A stretch of 64,000 bases of DNA, taken from contig JAMFRP010000022.1 in assembly GCA_026224775.1 (NCBI GenBank), forward strand, positions 1-64,000, read 5' to 3'. Positions within the stretch are counted from its first letter, which is position 1; the number at the start of each line of letters is the position of its first letter. This DNA comes from Bacteroidota bacterium. GTDB lineage: Bacteria; Bacteroidota; Bacteroidia; Sphingobacteriales; Sphingobacteriaceae. The translations under genes and the position numbers were made by a program. Of the stretch, positions 1-9,059 are shown piece by piece. The notes beneath the pieces are model-generated. The model was not told the DNA's origin. It saw nothing but the letters and a program-made list of their open reading frames with translations, and searched no databases.

Positions 1-2261
1 ATGGTACCCTGATTAAGATAACCTGTTGATGTTACAGTTGTCCCGACAGGAGCTGGATCGGCAAGGCCGGATTCTGTACTTGGCCCAACATAGTACACCT
101 GTACCGAATTACCTACCGGTATAGGTGTTGCTGTAGCAGGCACCATTGAGGCGGTTATTCCAGCAGCATAATAAGTAGCGTTATACGGAGAGGTGGTAGC
201 CAATGAATAGACACCTACATTTTTACCCGCAAGATAAGTTGTAAAGTTTTGTGGCTTGGATTCATCGTACAGATACATTAACGGGTTTGTGGTTCTTGTA
301 CCATAACTAAATCCAGAAGTACCAGCTGGGCCTGGGCCCGCCGTTAACATCCCATTACCTAAAGAACTAAGATTAATATACGCTTCACTACCCCCACTTC
401 CTGTATTTTGGTTAATGGTAGATGTACCATTTACAGGCAAGGTAAGTAAACGGTAATTTCTGTAAGACGCTGTCCCTCCCGGTATATAACGCTGCGCTAC
501 AACATTACCCGATATGTTTGATGTACCACTTATCCGCGCTATTGAAGCGGTACCGGTCGCATCTGAGTTTAACGTTAAATATGCAGCCCCGCCTACTGCG
601 GTTGAACCTGCAGCTAATTGCGCTGGCGATGTCATGGTAAGCATACCTATGTCAGCTACAGTAAAATTTCCTACTCCAGCTGTCATGGTAGCTGTTGTGG
701 CTGTACTGCCGGGGCTGTTAAAAGTCACGTTATAAAATTTTGTTCCCGCGGTACTGTTATCAAGTAAGGTTTGGGTGCCGGTAAAATATATCATCCCGGT
801 AGTTGATGCTGTAAAAGTCGCGCTATTGGTATAGCCACCCTTATAAGTAACGCTACCGGTGCCGCAAGTAAATATACCTGTGTTTGTAAAAAGGCCGCCT
901 ACCGTTATAGTAGCCGTGCTACCGGTTATTGTGCTGCTATTTGTAACAATGCCACCAGTGGTAATACTGCCGGTACCCTGTGTAACAATAGTAGAATTTG
1001 TCCATCCGGCGCCCACGTTAACCGTAGGGTTGTTGAGACCCAAATTCACCACACCGCCACTGGTTGTCCAGTTATGACCGACTACCAAGCCCTGTGTAAC
1101 TGTTCCTAATGTACTGTTTCCATCAACCGATTTTGGGCTGGGGCCCGAAAAAGTAAGATTATAATACGATGGCGATACGATATTTATATATGTTGCTGTT
1201 GTTGTTGCAGATGGTTCATTAGCTGTGTAAACAGTTTGGGTTTCGGTATTTGGATCATCATACAATACTGTACCTGAATTTCCACCACCCTCAAAAAACA
1301 CATAAAAGTTATCGGCCTTTGCAATGGGTTTCTGATTTTGCAATTCAAACGTATTTAGGCTGCCTGCTGTATTATCAGCCTCAACCTCACCATATCCCTG
1401 ATAGGCGGCCTGCCCGAGGTAACCTGGCTGCCCGGGGTTATAGGTATTATACCCACTCAATAGAGGACTATTATGTGTGGCGAAGGTAATTTGCCCCTGT
1501 AGCGTGGTTGTTCCTTTTTCAACAGAAAACAACGGATAGCAAATACCTAAATCGCTGGGTACAGGAGGAGAGCCGTTTCCATTGGAGTTTAAAACAATGT
1601 TGCCTGCGATAGTTAGCTGATTAATTTGCAAGGCAACCTTGGTAACATCAGCTACGGTATAGTCTGGCTGAGTTAGTGCATCACCTACTATAAAATTCTG
1701 GCAATTTAGTGTACCTAAACCCCCTATTGTTGTAGTTAGATAATTATACGAAGTTGCCCGTACACTTGGGTTATGATTTTGGGTGACATTCCCCAATACG
1801 GTTAGTATTATGCCAGGATTAACCATTAATGATAAATTATACATCATGCCATAGGTAGGGCCGCTACTATTGGAGCCATCAATATAGCTGCTTGCTGGCG
1901 CATAGTAACCAAATGTTAATGATTTCCAGGTTTTGGTGGCAGTTACAACCGGCATGGTGGTTAAGTTAATGTTGCTTGTTGTTAATACCGGTAACGGGAT
2001 TCCTAGTATTACCACATAATGCTGGTAAGTTAAGCTAACACCAATATTAACATCATCACCGCTGCCTGGCACACCACCGAGGTGAGTAGTTTCATCCGAC
2101 CAATTAGCTGCAACGTTAGTATCGTTACTTGTTGCCCCAAGCCAGTCGTAAACATCGGCGGAAGCAGTTATATTTAACAATATAAAGATCAATCCGCAAA
2201 AGAGTATCTTTAATAAAAACCTTCGGTTTCGGGGTTGGTATCTATTTACATCCTGAGGCAT
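1..2261 (-). CDS. Large secreted beta-strand-rich surface protein, C-terminus cut by window edge
   Basis: The minus strand is open from a start codon at 2261 to the first base of the window, giving at least 753 residues without a stop. The N-terminus has a basic stretch followed by a hydrophobic segment (LLKILFCGLIFILLNITASA) that looks like a signal peptide, and the mature protein begins with DVYDWLGATSND. The rest is rich in Thr, Ser, Gly, Asn and Val with many short near-repeats (for example TGGIVTNSSTITGS, VTYKGGYTNSATFTAS), the pattern of right-handed beta-helix or filamentous surface proteins. Such proteins in Bacteroidota often end in a type IX secretion sorting domain, but that end lies outside the window. 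Function is unknown; adhesion or matrix roles are inferred only from composition. Confidence 0.75.
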   Translation of the reverse strand, partial: MPQDVNRYQPRNRRFLLKILFCGLIFILLNITASADVYDWLGATSNDTNVAANWSDETTHLGGVPGSGDDVNIGVSLTYQHYVVILGIPLPVLTTSNINLTTMPVVTATKTWKSLTFGYYAPASSYIDGSNSSGPTYGMMYNLSLMVNPGIILTVLGNVTQNHNPSVRATSYNYLTTTIGGLGTLNCQNFIVGDALTQPDYTVADVTKVALQINQLTIAGNIVLNSNGNGSPPVPSDLGICYPLFSVEKGTTTLQGQITFATHNSPLLSGYNTYNPGQPGYLGQAAYQGYGEVEADNTAGSLNTFELQNQKPIAKADNFYVFFEGGGNSGTVLYDDPNTETQTVYTANEPSATTTATYINIVSPSYYNLTFSGPSPKSVDGNSTLGTVTQGLVVGHNWTTSGGVVNLGLNNPTVNVGAGWTNSTIVTQGTGSITTGGIVTNSSTITGSTATITVGGLFTNTGIFTCGTGSVTYKGGYTNSATFTASTTGMIYFTGTQTLLDNSTAGTKFYNVTFNSPGSTATTATMTAGVGNFTVADIGMLTMTSPAQLAAGSTAVGGAAYLTLNSDATGTASIARISGTSNISGNVVAQRYIPGGTASYRNYRLLTLPVNGTSTINQNTGSGGSEAYINLSSLGNGMLTAGPGPAGTSGFSYGTRTTNPLMYLYDESKPQNFTTYLAGKNVGVYSLATTSPYNATYYAAGITASMVPATATPIPVGNSVQVYYVGPSTESGLADPAPVGTTVTSTGYLNQGT

Positions 2262-2594
2262 AGGTACAGAATTTCTCGCTAGGTAATATTTTACTATTAC
2301 GTAATAATACAACTATAAGTTGTAACTATTTGGCAAAAATTGCACAATGGTTAAAATGAACAAACTATCAATCTCGTATAAAGCAAAAAGAATAAAACAG
2401 ATCAGTTACTGATTTGGAACAATGGTAAAATAACTTTTGAGGTTTAGTATGGTGATACAAAATCCATAATAGATGCTGCGAAACAAATTCCTCTTAAAAA
2501 AATTCATCTCAAACTAATTAAATTGTAACATATACATTATATACAGAATTTCTTCAAACTTAAATTACACCTTTGCGGAAAATCAAACTGCCTC
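2262..2594. promoter_or_regulatory. AT-rich divergent intergenic region
   Basis: This region separates the surface protein (minus) from the TonB receptor (plus). No gene is seen. A weak Bacteroidota -7-like element CACCTTTG lies at 2568-2575, about 20 bp before the receptor start codon, with one mismatch to TAnnTTTG and no clear TTG at -33. No convincing promoter was seen for the minus-strand gene. Confidence 0.3.
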
Positions 2595-5087
2595 ATGCGT
2601 GTTATAGTTCTTTTCATATTCTTAACCATTTCTACCTTTTTTGCTAACGCTCAAAATAAAGGGAAGATCACCGGCAAGGTTACCGATGCCGCAACCAAGC
2701 AAGTAATTGATTACGCCACTATTAGCATATATAAACAAGGTGCTACTGCTCCCTTTAATGGCGTTGTTACGGATGATAAAGGCAACTTTACGCTACAAGG
2801 GCTTGCAACGGGCGATTATATTGTAAAAATTGAATTTATTGGTTATCAACAAAATGTAATAGCCCACGCGGTAATAACCGATTCCGCTCCAACTGCCGCG
2901 TTAGGTAATATATTTTTGGCCCCGGTGCAAAATCAACTGCAGGACGTAGTAATAACCGCTAAACGCCCTACAGTTGAAAACAAGATCGACAAGATGGTTT
3001 ACAACCCACAAAACGATCTTACTGCTCAGGGAGGTATGGCTATTGACATTTTACAAAAAGTACCGCAAATATCTGTTGATATTGATGGCAACGTGGAATT
3101 GCAGGGCAACTCTAATATCCGCTTCCTGATAAATGGCAAGCCATCCAGCATATTTGGGTCAAGCCTTACCGAAGCATTACAATCTATCCCGGCCAGCCAG
3201 ATACAAAGCATCGAGGTAATCACCAACCCAGGTGCCAAATACGACGCGACGGGAACAGGCGGTATCATCAACATCATCTTAAAACAAAATAATGTACAGG
3301 GGGTAAATGGTTCGGTTAACTTATCGGCAGGTACCAGGCTCGAGAACGGCTCTTTTAATATCAATGCAAAAAAAGGCAATTTTGGTGTAGGCGCGTTTTT
3401 TAATGGCAATGAACGCATCAACACCACAACACTTACTAACGCGACAACCAAATCAACTGATGCTACTACCGGTACCACAACAGATTTATTGCAAAATGGT
3501 TCCAGCGCTTTTAAAAGGAGCGGCTACCAGTCGGGTATTAATTTCCAATGGGATGTTACTAAGAAAGACCAGTTAACAGCCTCATTTAGTTATAACCATT
3601 TTGGCAACGACAATGTGGGCACAACCAATCAGGAACAGTTGGAAACCGGAATTTCAAATGATATTTTGAAAGATCAGTTTAGTACGCTAAATTCTGTTAG
3701 CCATTTCCACGCTAACTCATCCGACGTTAGCCTGGGATACAAAAAAACATTTGACAAAAAAGATGAAGAACTTGATTTTCTGGTCTCATCAAGTCTTGGT
3801 AGTAATTATAACTATGCTTCGCAGCAACAGTCTTACTTAGATGGCACTTTACCATCCGGCTCGATGAGCACAAACCCTGGTACCGACAGGGAAACTGACA
3901 TATCCTTAGATTATACTTACCCATTTAGCAAAAGCTTCACTTTAGAAACAGGTGCAAAAGCGGTTATTGAGGATATAAGTAATAGTGTAGCTACCGACAC
4001 CTTGTTAAACAACGGTGGGTATTCTCCCGATGCAGGACAAACCTACAACTTCAATTACAACCGCGATGTTTTTGCTTACTATATATCTGGTACATTTTCG
4101 CTCTTCCATGATTTTATAAATGGTATGGCCGGTCTTCGTTATGAATATACTAGCACCAGTTCCAGTTATGCAAACACAAACGTTCCGGGTTATGGTATAC
4201 TGGCCCCTTCCTTTGTGTTACAGCATAAATTAAGTGATGACCAGTCTATTAAATTTAGTTATAGTTACCGCTTACAACGCCCGGAGTACAGCGATGTGGA
4301 TCCATTTTATAATGTTTCCGATCCGCACAATATCAGCACCGGTAACCCTAACCTAAAACCTGAACTTGGCCACAACTTCGAGTTAGGCTATAACAAATCA
4401 TTCAACAACGGCCCAAGCATTTACCTGTCGGCTTTTTACAGGTATAATACCAACGATATCCAATCATTAACTACCTATTACAATACTTACAATGTAAATG
4501 GCACCGATTATAATGATGTAGAACTAACAACCCGTTCAAACATCGGCTCCGAAATTAACGAAGGCGCTAACCTGTTCATCTCCATCCCGGTTACCGGCAA
4601 ATTCAGTCTAAGGTCAAACAACTTTTTTGCAGATAGGATCTCGAAAAACCCGTTTGATCCGTTGAACCCGGGTGACCCAACAAGAGTTAGCGGTTTTGCT
4701 TACCGCCTTAACCTGAATGCTTCGTACGAGTTTGCACCAAGCTTTGCTGCCGAGGTGTTTGGCAACTATCGTTCATCGCAACGTACTATACAGGGCACAA
4801 GCCCAGCATTCGCGTTTTACAACTTCGCGGTACGTAAGCAGCTATGGAAAAAAACAGCAAGTATTGGTTTAACCGCTGCAAATCCGTTCAGCAATTATAT
4901 TGCGCAAACCGCTACCACAAATACCGGTAACTCGTACCAAACCAGCACACGCGAGGTTCCGTTCCGTTCATTCGGCATCAGCCTAACCTACAAGTTTGGC
5001 AAGCTCGACTTCAAGAAACCTGCCAAGGAAGATGTGCCCGACGATACAACATCGCCTAACAAAACTCCGGATAGCGGTCCAAAATAA
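2595..5087 (+). CDS. TonB-dependent receptor / outer membrane beta-barrel protein
   Basis: An 830-residue outer-membrane protein. Residues 1-20 form a signal peptide ending in NAQ. Residues about 24-105 are a carboxypeptidase-regulatory-like (CarboxypepD_reg) domain (GKITGKVTDAATKQVIDYATISIYK, ending before LQDVVITAKRP). A plug domain follows (residues about 115-240, with EVITNPGAKYDATGTGGIINI, typical of the OMP_b-brl_3 branch of the family) and then a beta-barrel to the C-terminus (YRLQRPEYSDVDPFYN). The family transports or senses large substrates with TonB/ExbBD; this branch often lacks a SusD partner and none is adjacent, so the substrate cannot be named. It stands alone with its own terminator. 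Confidence 0.85.
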   Translation: MRVIVLFIFLTISTFFANAQNKGKITGKVTDAATKQVIDYATISIYKQGATAPFNGVVTDDKGNFTLQGLATGDYIVKIEFIGYQQNVIAHAVITDSAPTAALGNIFLAPVQNQLQDVVITAKRPTVENKIDKMVYNPQNDLTAQGGMAIDILQKVPQISVDIDGNVELQGNSNIRFLINGKPSSIFGSSLTEALQSIPASQIQSIEVITNPGAKYDATGTGGIINIILKQNNVQGVNGSVNLSAGTRLENGSFNINAKKGNFGVGAFFNGNERINTTTLTNATTKSTDATTGTTTDLLQNGSSAFKRSGYQSGINFQWDVTKKDQLTASFSYNHFGNDNVGTTNQEQLETGISNDILKDQFSTLNSVSHFHANSSDVSLGYKKTFDKKDEELDFLVSSSLGSNYNYASQQQSYLDGTLPSGSMSTNPGTDRETDISLDYTYPFSKSFTLETGAKAVIEDISNSVATDTLLNNGGYSPDAGQTYNFNYNRDVFAYYISGTFSLFHDFINGMAGLRYEYTSTSSSYANTNVPGYGILAPSFVLQHKLSDDQSIKFSYSYRLQRPEYSDVDPFYNVSDPHNISTGNPNLKPELGHNFELGYNKSFNNGPSIYLSAFYRYNTNDIQSLTTYYNTYNVNGTDYNDVELTTRSNIGSEINEGANLFISIPVTGKFSLRSNNFFADRISKNPFDPLNPGDPTRVSGFAYRLNLNASYEFAPSFAAEVFGNYRSSQRTIQGTSPAFAFYNFAVRKQLWKKTASIGLTAANPFSNYIAQTATTNTGNSYQTSTREVPFRSFGISLTYKFGKLDFKKPAKEDVPDDTTSPNKTPDSGPK

Positions 5088-5104
5088 AATCAAAATCATT
5101 AAAC

Positions 5105-5140
5105 AAAAAAGCCATCTGTTAGCTAACGGATGGCTTTTTT
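5105..5140. terminator. Intrinsic terminator after TonB receptor
   Basis: A hairpin with arms GCCATCTGTTAG / CTAACGGATGGC (one G-T pair) is flanked by A-run and T-run, so it could work on both strands. It lies 18 bp after the receptor stop codon. Confidence 0.8.
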
Positions 5141-5185
5141 GTTTAATGATTTTACGAATAGCATTCTCAAAACAGCATAAACGCA

Positions 5186-5210
5186 AAAAGCCGGGCAATG
5201 CCCGGCTTTT
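5186..5210. terminator. Bidirectional intrinsic terminator
   Basis: Perfect stem AAAAGCCGGGC / GCCCGGCTTTT with a 3-nt loop, located between the convergent TonB receptor and RRM genes. It should end transcription of the RRM gene and back up the receptor terminator. Confidence 0.85.
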
Positions 5211-5237
5211 CAAAAAAGAATAATATGTTATAATAGC

Positions 5238-5525
5238 TTAATTGTGTCTAAAACCACCTTTGCCGCCACCGCCGCTAAAGCCTTTGTCCTCAGCAACGTT
5301 TACAGTAATACGACGACCGTAGTAGCTGGCGCCATTCATGCACCTGATAGCTTCTTTAGCTTCATCCTCGTTCACCATCTCCACAAATCCAAAACCCTTA
5401 CTCTCTTTTGTTTCGCGGTCCTTAATGATCCTGAGGGACTTAACCGGCCCAAAATCACCAAACACAGCTGTTAATTCGGCCTCATCCACTTCAAGTGGCA
5501 AGCCTGCAATAAATACTTTCATCAA
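5238..5525 (-). CDS. RRM-domain RNA-binding protein with Gly-rich tail
   Basis: A 95-residue protein consisting of one RNA recognition motif. RNP2 is VFIAGL (residues 4-9) and RNP1 is KGFGFVEM (about residues 44-51), both with the expected aromatic residues. The tail GFSGGGGKGGFRHN is short and glycine-rich. Such single-RRM proteins are common in Bacteroidota and cyanobacteria, where they bind single-stranded RNA and are often cold- or stress-regulated. The gene is monocistronic: a TATCTTTG element lies just upstream and a terminator just downstream. The RNA targets cannot be told from sequence. Confidence 0.9.
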   Translation of the reverse strand: MMKVFIAGLPLEVDEAELTAVFGDFGPVKSLRIIKDRETKESKGFGFVEMVNEDEAKEAIRCMNGASYYGRRITVNVAEDKGFSGGGGKGGFRHN

Positions 5526-5541
5526 TGTTTTAAAATTTAGT

Positions 5542-5549
5542 CAAAGATA
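5542..5549 (-). promoter_or_regulatory. -7 promoter element of the RRM gene
   Basis: On the minus strand this reads TATCTTTG, a perfect TAnnTTTG element 16 bp upstream of the start codon. No TTG is evident at the usual -33 distance, so only half of the Bacteroidota promoter is present. Confidence 0.5.
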
Positions 5550-5706
5550 CACAAAAAAGGCCGTATTTGTACTATCTGCACCACTAATAGGGCTTTGCTA
5601 AACGCTTTTTGACTTAAGGGTTACTAAGTGAAAAATGATAGCTGTAAAGATGAGGGGAAATAAAAAAGAGTACACACTTGCAACCTCTCACCGGCACCTT
5701 GGTAAG

Positions 5707-6273
5707 TTATTTCAGCCGTAAACTGAATGTGCCTTTAACCTTATAGGTAGTAGGTTTACCTAAACCAGCTTTAACCAGGTAGGTATAAAATGTGCCTTTT
5801 GCCAGTACGCTATCTTGTTTGTAAGCGCTAAGGTTTATCTTTCCGTAATCCTGAGCACTGGCGCTGTCGGTTAGCGCATATTGATCAGCATCTCCTTTAT
5901 CAGGCTTCAAAATAAACTGGCTGCCTGCTACATTGGTATTAATGTTACTTAGGGCATAGCCGCTGCTGCTTATTCCAAAGCTCATGTTATGGGCTTTGTT
6001 AATAGCGGTGATGCCGAAATACTGGTTATTGCCATTATGCACATTCACAAAAGCTATGGAATCAGTAGCAGCGTCAAAGCTGTAGGTAGAATCTTGTAAA
6101 GTTATTTTTAGGGTTCCTTTAGCAGCAAGGTAATTATCTGGTGCGGTAAAGGTGGTGTCAGATTTGTCCGAAGCAGCATCTTTAATTTCCTGGTCTTTCT
6201 GGCATGATACGATCACCCCCGAAAGCAGCAAAAAAATTAAAATGAAATATTGAGTAAACCTCTTATTTCTCAT
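5707..6273 (-). CDS. Predicted lipoprotein of unknown function
   Basis: A 188-residue protein with a lipoprotein signal (MRNKRFTQYFILIFLLLSG, lipobox VIVSC, Cys about residue 24), then an acidic linker and a beta-rich domain (KGTLKITLQDSTYSFDAATDSIAF). The pattern, a lipobox followed by a compact beta domain that starts with a small residue-rich strand, resembles the DUF6252-type secreted lipoproteins of Bacteroidota, but the assignment is not firm. It is monocistronic and faces away from the phage module. No function is proposed. Confidence 0.75.
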   Translation of the reverse strand: MRNKRFTQYFILIFLLLSGVIVSCQKDQEIKDAASDKSDTTFTAPDNYLAAKGTLKITLQDSTYSFDAATDSIAFVNVHNGNNQYFGITAINKAHNMSFGISSSGYALSNINTNVAGSQFILKPDKGDADQYALTDSASAQDYGKINLSAYKQDSVLAKGTFYTYLVKAGLGKPTTYKVKGTFSLRLK

Positions 6274-6468
6274 GCCGGACCTGTATTTCCTATAGACTTA
6301 TAATTATACGTAAAAATAGTTAAAATAGTTGTGTATAAATTACGCTAACTATCTTTTTAACAAATTTTAACAAGTAAAAATAATGCTACAAAAAATCAGC
6401 CAAAAACCTGACTAATAATTAATTAAAATTCAAACCAATATTTTCTCAAATTATTTCCTTTCCATTCT

Positions 6469-6499
6469 TTGCAAATACTAATTATTTTAGTTATCTTTG
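6469..6499 (+). promoter_or_regulatory. Bacteroidota-type promoter at the head of the phage module
   Basis: TTG at 6469-6471, a 20-bp spacer and TATCTTTG at 6492-6499 form a full match to the TTG-N20-TAnnTTTG consensus. The expected start of transcription is near 6506, just before the palindrome at 6510. It would drive the terminase gene block. Confidence 0.7.
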
Positions 6500-6509
6500 A
6501 TTGTCTTTT

Positions 6510-6523
6510 ATGCCATTCGGCAT
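6510..6523. promoter_or_regulatory. Palindromic operator candidate, copy 1
   Basis: ATGCCATTCGGCAT, an inverted repeat with arms ATGCC/GGCAT, overlies the likely transcription start of the terminase promoter. Two close relatives occur at 15767 and 19989, each at the head of another gene block, which suggests a shared DNA-binding regulator. Confidence 0.5.
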
Positions 6524-6539
6524 TTTAATCATAAATTTC

Positions 6540-7073
6540 ATGAAGCCTAAATATCCGAAGTTCACCGCCGATGAACTCACCAACCTTATTGACCAATATT
6601 TTATCTACATCAAAGGCAAATACCGCATGACCCGAACGCCGCCAAAAAAAGAAGGCGACAAACCAACCCGCACCAAAACATGGGACCGCGAACCTGAATT
6701 TGCCACCATCAGCGGCCTGGCGCTATTCCTCGGATTCAGCAGTCGGCAGGTTTTTGATGATTGCATGCGCGGGGGCAAATACTCCGAAATACTAAAACGA
6801 GGCTGTCTCCGTATCGAAGCATTTTACGAAAGTCGCCTCCATCAGCATTCAACAAGCGGTGCCATATTCGCGCTAAAAAGTATGGGATGGAACGAAAAAC
6901 ACGAAACCAAACCAACCAATGAAACCACGCTAAAAACACTCAGCATAAAAATCATCGAAAGCGGCCCCAAACCGGTCAGTTCCGAAAAAGAGGTTATGAT
7001 GCCGGAACCGATAGAAGCAACACCAAACAATGCCATTCAGCATCCAGATCATACTAATGACCTAATGACCTAA
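6540..7073 (+). CDS. terS: Phage terminase small subunit (gp3-like)
   Basis: A 177-residue DNA-recognition subunit of the packaging motor. The central part matches the DNA-packaging gp3 type: TISGLALFLGFSSRQVFDDC, then a helix with IEAFYESRL and the conserved AIFALKSMGWNEKHE, where the small subunit folds as stacked helices forming a ring. The C-terminal about 50 residues are charged and disordered, and the last residues (NDLMT) are encoded by the first copies of an 8-bp tandem repeat. The start at ATG 6540 is preferred; the frame is open upstream to 6501 and an in-frame ATG at 6510 lies inside the palindrome only a few bases from the predicted transcript start. It is followed by the large subunit. 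Confidence 0.85.
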   Translation: MKPKYPKFTADELTNLIDQYFIYIKGKYRMTRTPPKKEGDKPTRTKTWDREPEFATISGLALFLGFSSRQVFDDCMRGGKYSEILKRGCLRIEAFYESRLHQHSTSGAIFALKSMGWNEKHETKPTNETTLKTLSIKIIESGPKPVSSEKEVMMPEPIEATPNNAIQHPDHTNDLMT

Positions 7074-7158
7074 TGACCTAATGACCTAATGACCTAATGA
7101 CCTAATGACCTAATGACCTAATGACCTAATGACCTAATGACCCAATGACCCAATGACC
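7055..7158. repeat. 8-bp tandem repeat TAATGACC, 13 units, spanning the terS-terL junction
   Basis: Eleven units of TAATGACC are followed by two CAATGACC units. The array begins inside the terS C-terminus, contains its stop codon, and ends in the ATG of terL. Each unit holds a TAATG stop-start overlap, and because 8 is not a multiple of 3 the units fall in all three frames. Confidence 0.95.
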
Positions 7159-8367
7159 TCAACCATCCTCTTCAAACAAAACTATCATTCCACTGCCCAA
7201 ACCGTCATCAACCAGGGTGGTACCAGTTCGGGTAAAACCTATGCCATCGAGCAGGTATTATTTTGCCTCGCCTGCGAAAACCATCAACAGGTGATAACCG
7301 TTGTCGGGCAGGATATACCAAATCTTAAGGCTGGTGCACTGCGTGATGCTTTGAATATTTACAACAGTTCCGATCAATTAAAAACCTTAGTCAAAAACTA
7401 TAATAAAACCGACAGGATATTCGAGTTTCATAACGGTACATTAATCGAGTTCAAAAGCTATACCGATGCGCAGGACGCCAAATCGGGCAAAAGAGACTAT
7501 TTATTCATAAACGAAGCCAATGGCATCACTTATGATATTTACAATGAATTATCCCTTCGCACACGTAAACGGGTATTTATTGATTATAACCCCAACAGCA
7601 ATTTCTGGGTACATGAACATCTGATAGGCAAAAAGAATGTGGAGCTGATCATATCCGATCATCGCCATAACCCATTTCTGCAGCAATCTGAACGGGATAA
7701 GATCGAGGCTCTAAAAGAAGCCGATGAAGAACTTTGGAAAGTGTACGCCCGCGGCCTTACCGGTAAAATAATGGGATTGGTATTTGCCAACAACTGGCAC
7801 ATCTGCGAAGAGATACCGACAGTCGCCAAACTCATAGCCGCCGGGCTCGATTTCGGTTACACCAATGACGAAACCGGCTGCATTGAGGTCTACCGCCAAA
7901 ACGGTGAGCTTTGGGTTGATGAGTTAATTTACGAAACACACTTAACTAACACCGATATTTCCAAAAAAATGCAGGATGCCGGTATCAGTAAAAAAACCGA
8001 GATCATAGCCGATAGCGCCGAACCAAAATCAATAGAAGAACTCATCCGCCAGGGTTGGAACGTAAAAGGCGCAAAAAAAGGCCCGGATAGTATCCAGCAT
8101 TCAATCGACATCCTGAAACGCTACAAAATAAACGTCACCCGTCGAAGTGTAAACCTGCGTAAGGAACTCGACCGCTACAAATGGAAAGTCGACCGCTCGG
8201 GCAAACCAATCAACGAACCAGTTGATACCTGGAATCATTTGATTGACCCGCTGCGCTATGTAGCCCTAAATAAATTAAACACCCGCTCATCCGGCAAAAT
8301 AAAAACCCGACTCCCCTACCAACAACCCGGCTGGACCGATCCATTAAAAAACTTAATTATTGTATGA
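7153..8367 (+). CDS. terL: Phage terminase large subunit (Terminase_3, PBSX type)
   Basis: A 404-residue packaging ATPase-nuclease. Walker A is GGTSSGKT at residues 22-29 and Walker B is YLFINEAN near residue 116-123. The nuclease half (from about residue 230) has GLDFGYTND, IIADSAEPKSIEEL and WNHLIDPLRYV, which supply the acidic residues of the RNase H-like fold. Length and motif order are normal and the gene looks intact. It overlaps the next gene by 4 bp (ATGA), so they are translationally coupled. The start codon lies in the last unit of the 8-bp repeat array. Confidence 0.95.
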   Translation: MTSTILFKQNYHSTAQTVINQGGTSSGKTYAIEQVLFCLACENHQQVITVVGQDIPNLKAGALRDALNIYNSSDQLKTLVKNYNKTDRIFEFHNGTLIEFKSYTDAQDAKSGKRDYLFINEANGITYDIYNELSLRTRKRVFIDYNPNSNFWVHEHLIGKKNVELIISDHRHNPFLQQSERDKIEALKEADEELWKVYARGLTGKIMGLVFANNWHICEEIPTVAKLIAAGLDFGYTNDETGCIEVYRQNGELWVDELIYETHLTNTDISKKMQDAGISKKTEIIADSAEPKSIEELIRQGWNVKGAKKGPDSIQHSIDILKRYKINVTRRSVNLRKELDRYKWKVDRSGKPINEPVDTWNHLIDPLRYVALNKLNTRSSGKIKTRLPYQQPGWTDPLKNLIIV

Positions 8368-9059
8368 TAGAAAAAACACTCAAAACCACCACCGGAAAAC
8401 TCCACGTCAGTATCCCCACACAACTTGACGAAGTTACGCTGGGTCAAATGATGGATCTGCAACAAACGACAGACTTGAAAGACATAGATGCCATCAGCAT
8501 CTTATCCGGCATCCCGGTTGACCAACTAAAAACGGTCCGCAATTTTACCGACTTCCAATTATTTGGTGATATTGTACAATCACTTTCCCATCAAATAGCG
8601 CAATTGTATAATAGCGATATCATACCCGATCAAATCAGTTTCTCAGCAGGCGAAACCACGGTAAAAGTGATGAAGAACCTATCGATTGAACCCGCAGGCG
8701 CGTTCATGGCAGCCCGCGAGATTATTGCTGACGAGATCAGCGAATGTATCAAAACTTATGGCGAAGAAAACTGGCAGGACTACTTCAACCCGTCATTAAA
8801 AGCCTGCTGTCAATTATTGGCTCATTACTTTTATTGTAAAGCAACCGGTAAGCCCTACAACGAATATGGAGCAGAAGTATTTACCACCGAAATAAAAAAG
8901 CTCAGGGTAACGGAGGCACTGCCCATAGCCAAACATTTTTTTATATGTTATCCCAACTTATCGAAACAGAAAACAAGCTTCTGGCAGCGCCTGCCACGAT
9001 TCTGGAAAAAAAAGCCGGTATTCGCGCATTCGAAAAGTTTAAGTATATCAACACCATAA
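8364..9059 (+). CDS. Putative tail assembly chaperone (zero-frame product)
   Basis: A 231-residue protein starting in the terL stop codon. The N-terminal part (LDEVTLGQMMDLQ... ISILSGIPVDQLKTV) has the look of tail assembly chaperones of siphoviruses, which bind the tape measure protein; the middle part is helical (AREIIADEISECIKTYG). A T7 run at 8936-8942, in phase as T-TTT-TTT, sits exactly where an overlapping -1 frame opens; after it the zero frame adds only a basic 39-residue tail (WQRLPRFWKKK). Tail chaperones normally lie just before the tape measure gene, here about 6.7 kb away, so the function is a guess from pattern and from the frameshift architecture. Confidence 0.5.
   Translation: MIEKTLKTTTGKLHVSIPTQLDEVTLGQMMDLQQTTDLKDIDAISILSGIPVDQLKTVRNFTDFQLFGDIVQSLSHQIAQLYNSDIIPDQISFSAGETTVKVMKNLSIEPAGAFMAAREIIADEISECIKTYGEENWQDYFNPSLKACCQLLAHYFYCKATGKPYNEYGAEVFTTEIKKLRVTEALPIAKHFFICYPNLSKQKTSFWQRLPRFWKKKPVFAHSKSLSISTP
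8936..8942 (+). promoter_or_regulatory. Candidate -1 ribosomal frameshift site
   Basis: Heptamer T-TTT-TTT in the zero frame (codons CAT TTT TTT). A -1 slip here continues as Tyr-Met-Leu-Ser-Gln into the frame of the 8945-9202 ORF. This is the X-XXY-YYZ form used by many phage G/GT tail chaperone genes. A downstream stimulatory structure was not determined. Confidence 0.45.

Noticed and set aside
3026..3478. A 150-codon minus-strand frame inside the TonB receptor
   Set aside because: Its Pro/Val/Leu-rich product is an antisense shadow of a clearly coding receptor.
7055..7158. The TAATGACC array as a packaging (cos/pac) site
   Set aside because: pac sites often lie in or near terS, but nothing beyond position supports this; the repeat looks like simple slippage growth.
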